A stretch of DNA of 64,000 bases from Dinoroseobacter sp049800775 (lineage in GTDB: Bacteria; Pseudomonadota; Alphaproteobacteria; Rhodobacterales; Rhodobacteraceae), in assembly GCF_049800775.1 (NCBI RefSeq), contig NZ_JBNAFR010000003.1, forward strand, positions 248,001 through 312,000. Reading direction: 5' to 3'. Shown here piece by piece: positions 53,039 through 61,149 of this stretch. Made by a program: the position numbers and the translations under genes. The notes below the pieces were generated by a model. The model did not search any database. It was not told where the DNA came from and worked only from the letters and a program-made list of their open reading frames with translations. The stretch's first letter is position 1; each line of letters starts with the position of its first letter.

Positions 53039-54098
53039 CGCCCTCTGGATGGCCCTCGCCCTGCTCTTTGCGCCCGTTGCCGCGCTGGGACAGGGGTTCG
53101 CCGGGCTTGGGTCGACAACGGCGGATGGCTTTGCCCAGCCCGCGCCCGACCCGGTCTTTGATTTTCCGACAGATCACGGGCCGCATCCGGATTACAGGAT
53201 CGAATGGTGGTACCTGACCGCGAATCTGCGCGGCGCGGATGGGCGCGACTACGGGTTGCAATGGACGCTCTTTCGTTCGGCGCTGGAGCCGCGCCGGACC
53301 GAGGGCTGGGACAGTCCGCAGATCTGGATGGGCCATGCGGGGCTTACGACACCCGAGCGTCATTTCGTGGCCGAACGCTTTGCCCGGGATGGCACCGGGC
53401 AGGCCGGGGTCACCGCCGAGCCCTTTGCCGCGTGGATCGATGACTGGCAGATGACCGGACTGGCGCCGGTGGGGGCCGATGCGATCTCGGCCCTGCGGCT
53501 GACGGCATCGGGGCGCGACTTCGCCTATGACATGACCCTGAACGCGGAGGGGCCCTTGGTGCCGCAAGGGGCGGGGGGCTACTCGGTGAAATCCGCAAGC
53601 GGGCAGGCCAGCTACTACTATTCGCAGCCCTTCTATCGGCTCACGGGCACGCTCACCCTTCCCGACGGTCCGGTGGAGGTCAGCGGGACCGCATGGCTCG
53701 ACCGGGAATGGTCGAGCCAGCCCCTGGATGAGGGGCAGACCGGGTGGGACTGGTTCTCGCTCCACCTCGAGGGGGGTGACAAGGTCATGGGCTTTCGCCT
53801 GCGGGATCGGGCGGGGGCCGATTACACGGCGGCCACGTGGATCGCCCCGGATGGCACACCGGATCCCCTGCCCAATGGCGCGTTTCAGGTCACCGAACAG
53901 AGCGTCACCGAGGTCGCCGGGCGACAGGTGCCGACGGAATGGCGCGTGCAGATCCCGAGCCGTGGGCTCGACATCGTGACCCGGCCGCTGAATGCCCAAA
54001 GCTGGATGGACACGCTCTTTCCCTATTGGGAAGGCCCGATCCGGTTTGAGGGCAGCCATCGCGGTCAGGGCTATCTGGAGATGACAGGATATGAGTAA
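53028..54098 (+). CDS. Lipocalin-like AttH/CrtC-family protein
   Basis: I chose ATG 53028 (356 residues); an in-frame TTG at 53022 is less likely. A signal peptide ends near ALGQG. The sequence has FPTDHGPHPDYRIEWWYLTANL, the hallmark of the hydroxyneurosporene-synthase-like (CrtC/AttH) lipocalin family, and a later GTAWLDREWSSQPL. Such proteins are often exported lipid-handling partners of MacB/FtsX-type transporters, so it likely works with the upstream ABC genes. It overlaps the next gene by 8 bases. An actual carotenoid role is not indicated. Confidence 0.8.
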   Translation: MNVSALWMALALLFAPVAALGQGFAGLGSTTADGFAQPAPDPVFDFPTDHGPHPDYRIEWWYLTANLRGADGRDYGLQWTLFRSALEPRRTEGWDSPQIWMGHAGLTTPERHFVAERFARDGTGQAGVTAEPFAAWIDDWQMTGLAPVGADAISALRLTASGRDFAYDMTLNAEGPLVPQGAGGYSVKSASGQASYYYSQPFYRLTGTLTLPDGPVEVSGTAWLDREWSSQPLDEGQTGWDWFSLHLEGGDKVMGFRLRDRAGADYTAATWIAPDGTPDPLPNGAFQVTEQSVTEVAGRQVPTEWRVQIPSRGLDIVTRPLNAQSWMDTLFPYWEGPIRFEGSHRGQGYLEMTGYE

Positions 54099-54651
54099 TT
54101 GGTACACAGAATTGGACAGCACGCTTGACCAAGTCTGGCAGCTGCTCGGCCGTGCGGTCCGAGATCCGAAAAGCCCCCTGCGCACGCCTGTCATGGCCAC
54201 GGTGGGGGCCGATGGTCACCCGGATGCGCGGGTTGTGGTGCTGCGTGATGCTGCACGTAGTGCGGGTGCTCTCGAGGTCCACACCGATCGGAGATCAAAG
54301 AAAGTCAAAGACTTAGAATCCTGCCCGCTGGTAACATTTTGCGCCTGGTTGCCAAAAGCTGATTTACAGGTGCGTATTAAAACGATAGCTACTGTAGCCA
54401 GCGGTCCTGACGTTTTGTCCTTGTGGCAATCGATGTCCGAGGCCGCCCGCCGGGTCTATGGCGGTGTGCCTGCTCCGGGAATGTTGCTTGCGCATCCCTC
54501 GGAGTTTGGTATCCGCCCGGACCCGGCGGATCTTGCGCGTCTGCGCTGTGACATCACCGAAATCGAGACCTTGCATCTGGGCCGTGAGCTGCATCGGCGT
54601 GCCCGGTTTCGGCGTGACGAGGACTGGGTCGGATCCTGGCGCGCGCCCTGA
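54091..54651 (+). CDS. Pyridoxamine 5'-phosphate oxidase-like flavin protein
   Basis: This 186-residue protein has the PNPOx-like split-barrel: VMATVGADGHPDARVVVLRD (residues 34-53) and RRSKKVKDLESCPLVTFCAW. PNPOx-family members bind FMN, and true PdxH has additional motifs that are not clear here. The substrate is unknown. It overlaps the lipocalin gene by 8 bases. A stretch inside it (about 54290-54400) is AT-richer than its surroundings. Confidence 0.75.
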   Translation: MSNWYTELDSTLDQVWQLLGRAVRDPKSPLRTPVMATVGADGHPDARVVVLRDAARSAGALEVHTDRRSKKVKDLESCPLVTFCAWLPKADLQVRIKTIATVASGPDVLSLWQSMSEAARRVYGGVPAPGMLLAHPSEFGIRPDPADLARLRCDITEIETLHLGRELHRRARFRRDEDWVGSWRAP

Positions 54652-54657
54652 GGGCTG

Positions 54658-56136
54658 TCAGAGGGCGAACATCGGAAAGCTCACCCCGAGGGACCAGGCG
54701 AGGATCAGGCCGAGCGCGACGCCGACACTGCCGACGGCCCCGGTTCGGCGGCCCAGCCACGCCCCCATCGTGCCGAACACCACGAAATAGAGGACGATCA
54801 CCGGCAGGATGATCAACAGGAAGAACAGCCCTTCCAGATCCAGCGCAACCGCGATGGCCAGGGAAACGAAGAAGCCCAGCTTCGCTACGATCCGACGCCA
54901 GAGCGCTGCGGTTCCGCCACCGCTCAGCCAGGTATCGGCGAGCATATAGGCCACGGCGCCCAGAGCGATGGCGAGGATGATCATCATCCGCCCGGCATGG
55001 GGCATGAAGGAGGCCACATAGCGGTCCAGCGCGCCCCCGAACACTGCAATTCCGTAGACCAGCAGTGCCAGCCCGACCCATGGATGCCATCCGCCGGGCC
55101 GATAGCCGCGCAACCACAGCACGCCGCCCGCCAACCCGCCAAAGACGAGCAGATGCAATGCGAGATAGTCTGCCACCAGAACCGGCAGGATCTTCAGGTC
55201 CACGGGCCACAGGACCAGCGGCGTCACGATGCTCGCCGCTCCCAGTGCCATCCAGTAGTCTCGCCGGGGCAGTGGGGCGGGCTGCGCGAGCCCCTTCGGT
55301 GCCAGCCGCGAGAGGGGCCAGGCCAACCCGACCAGTCCCGCCAACAAGAGCGCGATCCACCCGCCCGTGGTTGCCAAAGCCGCTGAGGACGTCCGGCCAT
55401 AGCTCTCGTCGAGCCAATCCCGCGCGGCCTGAAGGCTGGTCGCGGCATAGAGCACGCCCACATGTTCCACATGCGGGGCGACCACGGCCCGCCGGGTGAC
55501 ATCGCCGGATGCCACGGTCTCGCCCTCCTCCGCGGACGGATCGACCAGACGCAGCACCCGGAGCGCCTCGGCCCGGAGCGCGGCCTCCCACGCGCCGGAA
55601 ATGGCGATCAGCCGCCGCGGCTCGGTCGCCGAGACCGCCTGGCTGAACATCGAGATCGCAACGGTCGCCGAAACCCGCGGATCGGCGAGCGTCTGGCGGA
55701 CGATCACATCCGAGGCCATGGAATGGCCCAGCAGAGCGACGCGCCCATCCACCCCTCGCAGGGACAGGGCGTAATCCGTCACCCGCCCGGTCTCGGCCAT
55801 CAGAAGCTGTGTCGTCCCGTCGATCCGGGTCACGTCGCCGGACATGGGCACCGGATTGCGGCCATGCCCCTCGAAATCAAAGCTCACCGCCACATAGCCC
55901 GCCCGGGCGAGGGTCAGGGCGAAGGCCTCCATCAACTGGCGTGACCCGGCAAAGCCATGGGCGATCACCACGGCCGGGGCCGGATCCGCGCTGGCGGTGC
56001 GATAGACCGTCACCGGGGTCTCGCCCACCACATCGTGCCGGATCTCAAGCCCGGCGCGCGCCCCTTCGAGCCGCCAGACCGCGAGGCCCACCGCACAAAC
56101 CGACAGGATCAGGACCAGCCAGCGCAACCAATTCAT
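54658..56136 (-). CDS. Membrane-anchored alpha/beta hydrolase
   Basis: The start at ATG 56136 gives 492 residues; a much longer open frame upstream of it is the antisense of selD and is not used. An N-terminal membrane segment (WLRWLVLILSVCAVGLAVW) is followed by an alpha/beta hydrolase domain with HGFAGSRQLM and the nucleophile elbow GHSMASD (Ser139). Several hydrophobic helices follow from residue 255 to the end. The substrate is unknown. It lies divergent from selD by 93 bases and 6 bases from the PNPOx-like gene's end. Confidence 0.8.
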   Translation of the reverse strand: MNWLRWLVLILSVCAVGLAVWRLEGARAGLEIRHDVVGETPVTVYRTASADPAPAVVIAHGFAGSRQLMEAFALTLARAGYVAVSFDFEGHGRNPVPMSGDVTRIDGTTQLLMAETGRVTDYALSLRGVDGRVALLGHSMASDVIVRQTLADPRVSATVAISMFSQAVSATEPRRLIAISGAWEAALRAEALRVLRLVDPSAEEGETVASGDVTRRAVVAPHVEHVGVLYAATSLQAARDWLDESYGRTSSAALATTGGWIALLLAGLVGLAWPLSRLAPKGLAQPAPLPRRDYWMALGAASIVTPLVLWPVDLKILPVLVADYLALHLLVFGGLAGGVLWLRGYRPGGWHPWVGLALLVYGIAVFGGALDRYVASFMPHAGRMMIILAIALGAVAYMLADTWLSGGGTAALWRRIVAKLGFFVSLAIAVALDLEGLFFLLIILPVIVLYFVVFGTMGAWLGRRTGAVGSVGVALGLILAWSLGVSFPMFAL

Positions 56137-56229
56137 CGTGAGGATCCTCTCTTGCGGCACCTCGGCCCCTCGCACGGATGCGGTGGGGCTGCTACGCCTT
56201 GGCGCGACAATGTAGTGGAGCCCGCCCCG

Positions 56230-58368
56230 ATGCAAAGCCCTCTTCCCCTGACGCGTGATCTGGTCCTGATCGGTGGGGGCCATACCCATGCGCTGGTGCT
56301 GCGCCAATGGGCGATGAACCCACTGCCGGGGGTGCGGCTGACGCTGATCGACCCGCATCCCAGCGCGCCCTATTCCGGGATGCTGCCGGGCCATATCGCG
56401 GGACATTACGCGCGCAAGGATCTCGAGATTGATCTGGTGAAACTCGCGCGGTTCGCCGGGGCGCGCCTGATCCTCGGACGGGCCGAGGGGCTGGATATGG
56501 CCGCGCGCGAAGTGCATGTGCCGGGCCGCCCGCCGGTGCGCTATGACATTGCGGCGCTGGATATCGGCGTGACCTCGCGCCTGCCGGAGCTGCCGGGCTT
56601 TGCCGAACATGCGCTGGCGGCCAAGCCGCTGGGGCGTTTCGCGGATCACTGGGAAAGCTTTGCCGCCAATCCGCCCGCCGAGCCCCATGTGGTCGTGCTG
56701 GGCGCGGGGGTGGCGGGGGTCGAACTGGCCATGGCCTGCGCCCACCGGCTGGGCGAAGAGGCGCGCGTCACGGTGGTGGAGGCCGGGGGCGAAATTCTTG
56801 CGGGCATGACCCCCCACACGCGGGCGGCGCTGGCCGACGAGCTGGCCGCGCAGGGCATCACCGTGGAGCTGAACGCCCGCGCGGCGCGTATCGCGGCGGA
56901 TCATGTAGCGCTTGAGGATGGGCGGGTGTTGCGCTCGGATGTGGTGATCGGTGCGACCGGAGCGCGGCCCCAGGGCTGGCTGGCCGAGACCGGGCTGGCG
57001 CTGGTCGAAGGGTTCATTGCCGTGGACACCCAGCTCCGCTCCCTGTCCGACGACCGGATCTATGCCGCCGGCGATTGCGCGCATATGGGCTTTGCCCCGC
57101 GGCCTAAGGCAGGCGTGTACGCGGTACGCCAAGCCCCGATTCTGCTGGCCAATCTGCGCGCGGATCTGACTGGCAAGACCCGCAAACGCTACAGCCCGCA
57201 AAAGGACTACCTCAAGCTGATCTCGACCGGGCGCAAGGCGGCGATTGCCGACAAGGCCGGGATGCGCAGCTCGGGCGCGTGGCTCTGGCGGTTGAAGGAT
57301 CGGATCGACCGCAAGTTCATGGACAAGTTCCATACCTTGCCCGCCATGTCCGCGCCCGACCTGCCCCGGGATGCGCCCCCCAGTCTGCGCGCAGCACTGG
57401 GTAATGCGCCGCTTTGTGGCGGTTGCGGGGCCAAGGTCGGGGCGTCGGCGCTGGACGGGGCCCTCGCGACACTGCCCGCCCCCCAGCATCCCGACACCCT
57501 GTCCGGCCCCGGGGATGATGCGGCGCTGCTGCGTCACGGTGCGGGCCAACAGGTGATCTCGACCGATCATCTGCGCGCCTTTGTCGAGGATCCCTACCTG
57601 ATGACTCGGATCACCCTGCAACACGCGCTGGGCGATGTCTGGGCCATGGGGGCGGAGCCGCAGGCAGTGCTGTCGCAGATCATCCTGCCCCGCGCCACGC
57701 CCGATCTGCATGCGGGGATGCTGGCCGAGATCACCGCCGCCGCGCAGGACGGAATCCGGGCCGTGGGCGCGGATCTTGTCGGCGGGCATACGAGCATCGG
57801 CGCCGAGCTGACGCTGGGGTTCACCGTCACGGGGCTTGTCCCCGAAGGCCGGGCCGCGATCGGGCTCGCCGGGGCGCGGCCCGGGGATCGTCTGGTCCTG
57901 AGCCGCCCGATCGGGATCGGTGTTCTGTTGGCCGCCGAGATGCAAGGCGCGGCGGAAGGGGCGGATATCGCCGCCCTCTGGGCCACGCTCGCCGAGGATC
58001 AGGCCGGGATCGCCCGCGTCCTTGCCCGCCATGCCCATGCCATGACGGACGTGACAGGCTTCGGGCTGGCGGGGCATCTGGCGCGGCTTTGCGCGGCGTC
58101 GGGCGTGGGGGCCACCGTGTCGCTCGCGACGGTGCCGGTCTTTGCCGGGGCCGAGGCGCTGGCAGAGCAGGGCTATCGCTCAACCATCTATCCTGAGAAT
58201 CGTGCGCTCTTGCCCGATCTGCCCGATCAGACGGCGCGGCAGAAGCTGCTCTTTGATCCGCAGACGGCGGGCGGGCTGCTGGCCGCGGTGTCCGCGGGGC
58301 TGGACCTGCCGGGTCTGGTCGAGATCGGCGAGATCACGGCGGAGACGGGTCTGCGCCTGTCCGACTAG
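56230..58368 (+). CDS. selD: Selenide, water dikinase SelD fused to an FAD/NAD oxidoreductase
   Basis: The start is ATG 56230 (712 residues). The N-terminal half (about 1-370) is an NADH-dehydrogenase-like flavoprotein with LVLIGGGHTHALVL at the start, an internal VVLGAGVAGVELAMA and a GATGARP segment. The C-terminal half is SelD with CGGCGAK, in which Cys399 and Lys402 match the catalytic Cys and Lys of SelD, and VGADLVGGHTS as the nucleotide/metal part. SelD makes selenophosphate from selenide and ATP. The fused domain may reduce or deliver the selenium; that is inferred. It is convergent with mnmH, overlapping 4 bases. Confidence 0.93.
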   Translation: MQSPLPLTRDLVLIGGGHTHALVLRQWAMNPLPGVRLTLIDPHPSAPYSGMLPGHIAGHYARKDLEIDLVKLARFAGARLILGRAEGLDMAAREVHVPGRPPVRYDIAALDIGVTSRLPELPGFAEHALAAKPLGRFADHWESFAANPPAEPHVVVLGAGVAGVELAMACAHRLGEEARVTVVEAGGEILAGMTPHTRAALADELAAQGITVELNARAARIAADHVALEDGRVLRSDVVIGATGARPQGWLAETGLALVEGFIAVDTQLRSLSDDRIYAAGDCAHMGFAPRPKAGVYAVRQAPILLANLRADLTGKTRKRYSPQKDYLKLISTGRKAAIADKAGMRSSGAWLWRLKDRIDRKFMDKFHTLPAMSAPDLPRDAPPSLRAALGNAPLCGGCGAKVGASALDGALATLPAPQHPDTLSGPGDDAALLRHGAGQQVISTDHLRAFVEDPYLMTRITLQHALGDVWAMGAEPQAVLSQIILPRATPDLHAGMLAEITAAAQDGIRAVGADLVGGHTSIGAELTLGFTVTGLVPEGRAAIGLAGARPGDRLVLSRPIGIGVLLAAEMQGAAEGADIAALWATLAEDQAGIARVLARHAHAMTDVTGFGLAGHLARLCAASGVGATVSLATVPVFAGAEALAEQGYRSTIYPENRALLPDLPDQTARQKLLFDPQTAGGLLAAVSAGLDLPGLVEIGEITAETGLRLSD

Positions 58369-59426
58369 CGGCTAAGCGACCGCAAGGCGTCCGCGACCTG
58401 ACGCGCCGTGCGTGTGATCTCTGTGGGGTCCAGCGCCGTCTCCGAGAGCGCCAGATCCAGCGCGGCGCCGGGCTTGGCCTTGCGGTTCCGGCGGTAGAGC
58501 GGGTCGTAATGCACCGCCATCAGGCTGTCGGCGAGGGGCTCGAAAGCCTGCTCGGTGACCATCTGCTGCCAGTCATCCACTTGCGCATGGCCGTGCAGCT
58601 TGCGGAACGGTTCCAGCCGCGCCGCGAGATCCTCGGGCCGCGCCAGCAGGTCGTCATAGCTGCGCATCAGGTAGCGCGCCCGGGCCGCACGGGGCACGGA
58701 GAGAACCAGCCGGGGCGCAGATTTCATCGCCTGCCAGATCGTAGGGGGCAGGTTGATCCGCCCGACCTTGGAGCTTTCGGCCTCCACCACCACCGGGCGC
58801 GCCGGGTCGAGCGCGGTGATCGCGGCGGCAAGTTCGCTCTCGAACCCTTTCTGGGCCGGTTGCGCGTCGGCATAGGCCCCCAGAAGCGAGCCGCGATGAT
58901 GGGCGAGCCCCTCGAGATCGATGACCTGAAACCCCTCCTGCGGCAGCAGGTTCAGAAGGTCCGTCTTGCCCGACCCCGTATCCCCGTCGAGCAACAGCAC
59001 CGGGCAGGGAAAGACCGCCTCGTAAAGTGCGCTCTGCACCAGGCGGCGATAGCTCTGATACCCGCCCTTGAGGACATCCGCGCGCCAGCCGACCTGCTGC
59101 AGGATGCCGGTGAACGAGCCCGAGCGTTGCCCGCCACGCCAGCAATAGACCAGCGGGCGATAGCCGCCGCCCTTGCCGGCCAGATGGGTCTCCAGATGCC
59201 GGGCGGCGTTGCGCGCGACCATGGCGGCCCCCATCTTGCGGGCGCGAAACGGGCTGTCCTGCACATAGACGGTGCCCACCTCGGCACGTTCGGCATTGGA
59301 CAGAACCGGCAGGCTCACGGCGCCGGGCACATGGTCTTCGGCGTATTCGGCGGGCGAGCGTACATCGATGATCTCGTCGAAATCCGCGCCTTGCAAGGTC
59401 GCCAGAGAGGTCAGGGTCAGGGCCAT
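58365..59426 (-). CDS. mnmH: tRNA 2-selenouridine synthase
   Basis: The 353-residue protein has an N-terminal rhodanese domain with the catalytic Cys95 in YCWRGGQRSGS and a C-terminal P-loop domain (GDTGSGKT, 148-155). MnmH (SelU/YbbB) replaces sulfur in 2-thiouridine at position 34 of tRNA Lys, Glu and Gln with selenium using selenophosphate. The facing selD makes that donor. Its 3' end overlaps selD by 4 bases. It lies 39 bases downstream of trhO on the same strand. Confidence 0.94.
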   Translation of the reverse strand: MALTLTSLATLQGADFDEIIDVRSPAEYAEDHVPGAVSLPVLSNAERAEVGTVYVQDSPFRARKMGAAMVARNAARHLETHLAGKGGGYRPLVYCWRGGQRSGSFTGILQQVGWRADVLKGGYQSYRRLVQSALYEAVFPCPVLLLDGDTGSGKTDLLNLLPQEGFQVIDLEGLAHHRGSLLGAYADAQPAQKGFESELAAAITALDPARPVVVEAESSKVGRINLPPTIWQAMKSAPRLVLSVPRAARARYLMRSYDDLLARPEDLAARLEPFRKLHGHAQVDDWQQMVTEQAFEPLADSLMAVHYDPLYRRNRKAKPGAALDLALSETALDPTEITRTARQVADALRSLSR

Positions 59427-59465
59427 GCCGCCCTCCTAGCGCAGGGGGGCGGGCGCGAAAAGCCC

Positions 59466-60365
59466 TCAGGCCAGATGCTCTTCGCCCCGGGCGCGGGCCA
59501 GTCGGATCTGTTTCTGGCGCTCGCGGAACCGGGTGCGGTCGGCCTCGCTATACTCATCCACGCAGCGCGGGCAGGTCACGCCCTTTTCATAGGCGGGGTG
59601 AGATTTCGCCTCCGCGGCCAGCGGTCGGCGGCAGGCATAGCAGAGCCCATAGGGCCCAGGTTTCAGCCCGTGTCCCACGCTCACCCGCTTGTCGAAAACA
59701 AAGCACTCGCCATCCCAGAGGCTCTGATCTTCGGGCACCTCCTCGAGGTATTTCAGGATTCCGCCCTGCAGGTGGAAAACCTCGCGGACCCCCTCGCCCA
59801 GCAGGTAGTTCGTCGATTTCTCGCAGCGGATCCCCCCGGTGCAGAACATCGCGACGCGCTTGTTGTCAAAACGCGCCTTGTTCTCTTCCCACCACGCGGG
59901 AAAGTCGCGAAAGCTCTCGGTCTTGGGGTCGATGGCCCCGCGAAACGTGCCGATCTCGACCTCGTAATCGTTGCGCGTGTCGATCACGACCACATCCTCG
60001 GCGCTGATCAGCTCGTTCCAGTCCTCCGGGCGCACATAGCGGCCCACGGCAGCGGTCGGGTCGACCTGAGGCTGGCCCATGGTCACGATCTCGCGCTTGA
60101 GGCGGACTTTCAGCTTGCCAAAGGGCATCCCCGGGGCTTGGCTTTCCTTCCAGACCAGCCCCTCGCAGCCCGGCAGCGCACGGATTGCGGCAAGGGCCGC
60201 GTCGATCCCGGCGCGGGGCCCGGCGATGGTGCCGTTGATCCCCTCGGGCGCGAGCAGGAGCGAGCCCTTGACCCCGCCCGCCTCGCAAACCGCACGCAAC
60301 CCCGGACGCAGGGCATCCGGCGTCTCGAAGCGGGTGAAATGATAGAGAGCGGCAACAACAAACAT
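59466..60365 (-). CDS. trhO: tRNA uridine(34) hydroxylase TrhO
   Basis: This 299-residue protein has a central rhodanese domain with FCTGGIRCEKS (Cys175 is the active-site cysteine) and an N-terminal YHFTRFETPDALR domain. A C-terminal CYAC...CPRC pair may bind zinc. TrhO makes 5-hydroxyuridine at tRNA position 34, using oxygen. The gene lies 39 bases upstream of mnmH, on the same strand, and is divergent from pncA. Confidence 0.93.
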   Translation of the reverse strand: MFVVAALYHFTRFETPDALRPGLRAVCEAGGVKGSLLLAPEGINGTIAGPRAGIDAALAAIRALPGCEGLVWKESQAPGMPFGKLKVRLKREIVTMGQPQVDPTAAVGRYVRPEDWNELISAEDVVVIDTRNDYEVEIGTFRGAIDPKTESFRDFPAWWEENKARFDNKRVAMFCTGGIRCEKSTNYLLGEGVREVFHLQGGILKYLEEVPEDQSLWDGECFVFDKRVSVGHGLKPGPYGLCYACRRPLAAEAKSHPAYEKGVTCPRCVDEYSEADRTRFRERQKQIRLARARGEEHLA

Positions 60366-60467
60366 GGCGCGGGCTATACCGCCTTGTACGGCGGCTTGCC
60401 AAGCGCTGCGCCTTGACGGAGCCCAGCGGCTTTTCTACGCAGGATGTGGCTCAACCCGGAGAACCTC

Positions 60468-61070
60468 ATGTCCCATGCGCTGATCGTGATCGATGTTCAG
60501 AACGATTTCTGTCCCGGGGGCGCACTGGCCGTGGCCGACGGGGATGCGATTGTGCCGGGGATCAACGGATTGATGGCAGACGCCGCGGCGGTCGTCCTCA
60601 CACAGGATTGGCATCCGGCGGGGCACAGCTCTTTCGCGAGCAGTCATCCCGGGGCCGATCCGTTCTCCATGATCGAGATGCCCTATGGTCCGCAGGTCCT
60701 CTGGCCGGATCACTGCATTCAGGGCAGCCCGGGCGCGGCCTTTCATCCCGATCTGGCCGTAGAGGCCGGGCAGATGATTGTCCGCAAAGGGTTTCGCCCG
60801 GGCATCGACAGCTATTCGGCCTTCTTCGAGAATGACAAGACGACGCCCACCGGGCTGGACGGGTATCTGAAAACCCGCGGCATCGACGCGGTCACGCTGG
60901 TCGGGCTTGCAACCGATTTTTGCGTGCAATTCTCGGCCCTTGATGCCGCGCGGCTGGGCTTTGCGACAACGGTGCGGATGGATCTGTGCCGGGCGATCGA
61001 TCTCGATGGATCCCTTGCGGCGGCGCGCAGCGCCATGGCGGCGGCAGGCGTTACTCTCAGTGAGGGCTGA
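60468..61070 (+). CDS. pncA: Nicotinamidase PncA
   Basis: I chose ATG 60468 (200 residues) with GGAGAA upstream; a longer frame at 60444 adds an unlikely leader. The catalytic triad is D9 (ALIVIDVQNDF), K107 (VRKGF) and C152 (TDFCVQ); metal residues D47 and H49 (QDWH) and H82 are also present. It converts nicotinamide to nicotinate. pncB at the right edge would use that product, so both belong to NAD salvage. Confidence 0.94.
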   Translation: MSHALIVIDVQNDFCPGGALAVADGDAIVPGINGLMADAAAVVLTQDWHPAGHSSFASSHPGADPFSMIEMPYGPQVLWPDHCIQGSPGAAFHPDLAVEAGQMIVRKGFRPGIDSYSAFFENDKTTPTGLDGYLKTRGIDAVTLVGLATDFCVQFSALDAARLGFATTVRMDLCRAIDLDGSLAAARSAMAAAGVTLSEG

Positions 61071-61149
61071 GACGGGGGGACCCGTGCAGAAATTGTTAAC
61101 TCTTCTCTGTGATGAAGAAGGCTCACGATCGCTCTGAACGGCGGAGCCC

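Noticed and set aside
56137..58077. Upstream extension of the membrane hydrolase open frame
   Set aside because: This part is the antisense of selD. The real start has a signal-anchor sequence at 56136.
58509..60416. Forward open frame of 635 codons opposite mnmH and trhO
   Set aside because: Antisense of two clear genes, and its residue mix (Arg, Ala, Gly, Leu, His) lacks family motifs.
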